Assembly: GCA_963835555.1 (NCBI GenBank)
Contig: CAWIGC010000019.1
Location: forward strand, 124,001-188,000
From: Sulfopaludibacter sp963835555
Lineage (GTDB): Bacteria > Acidobacteriota > Terriglobia > Bryobacterales > Bryobacteraceae
DNA length: 64,000 nt
Direction: 5' to 3'
The position numbers were made by a program, and so were the translations under genes. Shown piece by piece: positions 62,976 to 64,000 of this stretch (position 1 is its first letter; each line of letters opens with the position of its first letter). The notes under the pieces are model-generated. The model saw nothing but the letters and a program-made list of their open reading frames with translations, was not told the origin of the DNA and ran no database searches.

Positions 62976-64000
62976 ATGCGGATTCTGACGTTGGGCCTGG
63001 CCTGTCTCTTCGCCAGCCAGGCTTTCGCGGCGCGCCTGAAGGAACTGGTGAGTATCGAAGGCGTCCGGGACAATCAGTTGATCGGCTATGGAATTGTGGT
63101 TGGACTGGCGGGCACCGGCGACAGCCAGCAGGCCCTGTTTTCGAACCAGAGCCTCACCAATGTGCTGGAGCGAATGGGCATCGCGGTGTCTCCCTTGCTG
63201 ATTCGCGTGAAGAACACCGCGGCGGTGATGGTCACGGCGACGCTTCCGGCCTTCGCGCAGCCGGGCTTGCACATCGATGCTACGGTGGCGGCCGTGGCCG
63301 ATGCCGCCAATTTGCGAGGCGGCATTTTGGTGCTGACGTCATTGCGCGGCGCCGACGGGCAGGTCTATGCGGTAGCGCAAGGCCCGGTCGTCACCGGGGG
63401 GTTCGTGGCCGGCCGGGGCGGCGCGACGCAGACCGTGAACCATCCCACCGTGGGCCGCAGTCCGGCCGGCGCGACGGTGGAGCGCATGGCTCCGTCGGTC
63501 GAGCCCAAAGGGGTGGTGCATTTACAAGTGCGGCAATCGGATTTCACCACGTCAGCGCGCATCGTAGAGGCTATCAACAAGAAATTCAGCGCAGAGAAAA
63601 CACCTTTGGCGCATGCCGACAATCCGGGACTGGTGAGCGTGACGATTCCCACCGGGTACGCGTCGCGCACCAGCGAATTCATGGCCGAGCTGGAAAGCCT
63701 GTCCGTGGAGGCCGACCGGGCCGCTCGCGTGGTGGTCAACGAGCGCACGGGGACCATTGTGTTAGGCAAGGACGTGCGGATTGCGCCCGTTGCGATCATG
63801 CATGGCAATCTGAACGTCGAGATCCAGACCACATTTACGGTTTCCCAGCCGGCTGCCCTGGGGCAGGGGACCACCGAAGTGGTCCCCCAGACTACCACCT
63901 CGGTCAAGGAAGAAAAGGCGCGGAACGTGGTGCTGAAGCAGGGCGCGACGGTGGAAGAGCTGGTGCGGGCTTTAGCAGCGATCGGATCGACGCCGCGCGA
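62976..64000 (+). CDS. flgI: Flagellar P-ring protein FlgI (3' end cut by window edge)
   Basis: 341 residues visible, open to the right edge. Signal peptide MRILTLGLACLFASQAFA, then RLKELVSIEGVRDNQLIGYG, IVVGLAGTGDSQQALFSNQS, NTAAVMVTATLPAFAQPGLH, ADAANLRGGILVLTSLRGAD, and ERTGTIVLGKDVRIAPVAIM. The characteristic FlgI pattern is unbroken; about 20-30 residues are probably missing. Starts 8 bp after flgH. Confidence 0.97.
   Translation, partial: MRILTLGLACLFASQAFAARLKELVSIEGVRDNQLIGYGIVVGLAGTGDSQQALFSNQSLTNVLERMGIAVSPLLIRVKNTAAVMVTATLPAFAQPGLHIDATVAAVADAANLRGGILVLTSLRGADGQVYAVAQGPVVTGGFVAGRGGATQTVNHPTVGRSPAGATVERMAPSVEPKGVVHLQVRQSDFTTSARIVEAINKKFSAEKTPLAHADNPGLVSVTIPTGYASRTSEFMAELESLSVEADRAARVVVNERTGTIVLGKDVRIAPVAIMHGNLNVEIQTTFTVSQPAALGQGTTEVVPQTTTSVKEEKARNVVLKQGATVEELVRALAAIGSTPR

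Noticed and set aside
1..64000. tRNA, rRNA, insertion sequences, attachment sites, integrases
   Set aside because: Read for T-loop motifs, transposase-like proteins and terminal repeats on both strands; none found.

Overview
The window is G+C-rich, densely coded DNA from a Gram-negative (diderm) bacterium, most likely an acidobacterium of the Solibacter/Bryobacter type. The reasons are several FtsX-like permeases of the MacB type without an ATPase partner, a PadR-controlled permease module, Tat-exported sulfatases, many Asp-box and small secreted beta-rich proteins, and a flagellar set that includes P- and L-ring genes. This placement is inference from gene content; there is no rRNA or other marker gene in the window.

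Layout: (1) 1-10.4 kb, end of an orphan permease, then a secreted carbohydrate-processing cluster (GH76 mannanase-like enzyme, two sulfatases, TIM-barrel sugar epimerase/isomerase, alpha/beta-hydrolase, Asp-box protein, large secreted helical protein) and a cytochrome c/HExxH fusion. (2) 10.4-15.4 kb, minus-strand glycan-assembly block (GT2, GT2, DUF2304, TMTC-like TPR membrane protein, GT4), every gene broken by several frame changes. (3) 15.4-29.4 kb, tandem small secreted paralogues, a PadR/permease module, two proteins without known family, an RND efflux pair and another complete orphan permease. (4) 29.4-39.1 kb, housekeeping: GH63-type glucosidase, BshC, RseP, Dxr with a long structured leader, a 3-hydroxyisobutyrate-dehydrogenase-type enzyme, CPBP protease, a LolA-like secreted protein. 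(5) 39.1-64 kb, the flagellar locus.

Flagellar logic: flgM-flgN-like-flgK-flgL run leftward from a sigma-28-like promoter; a sigma-54 activator runs rightward from a second, nearly perfect sigma-28 box only 33 bp away. A long leftward operon fliK-flgD-flgE-fliN-fliO-fliP-fliQ-fliR-flhB-flhA-flhF-fliA-fliN(FliY-like)-DUF2802-like continues into an AAA ATPase and a large TraB/ChaN-like protein of unknown role. flgF-flgG-flgA-flgH-flgI run rightward to the window end (flgI is cut). Hook, rod, rings, export gate, FlhF, sigma-28 and anti-sigma factor are present; flagellin, FliM, FliF/G/H/I, MotA/B, FlhG and chemotaxis genes are not in the window.

Quality caveat: more than a dozen genes are interrupted by single frame changes with protein similarity intact on both sides, some next to G or C runs. 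I read these as probable sequence indels and list each affected gene as one interrupted CDS. I found no tRNA, rRNA, insertion sequence or CRISPR array. The only gene-free stretches near or above 200 bp are 36302-36561 (dxr leader) and 59635-59854 (fliK/flgF divergent region).
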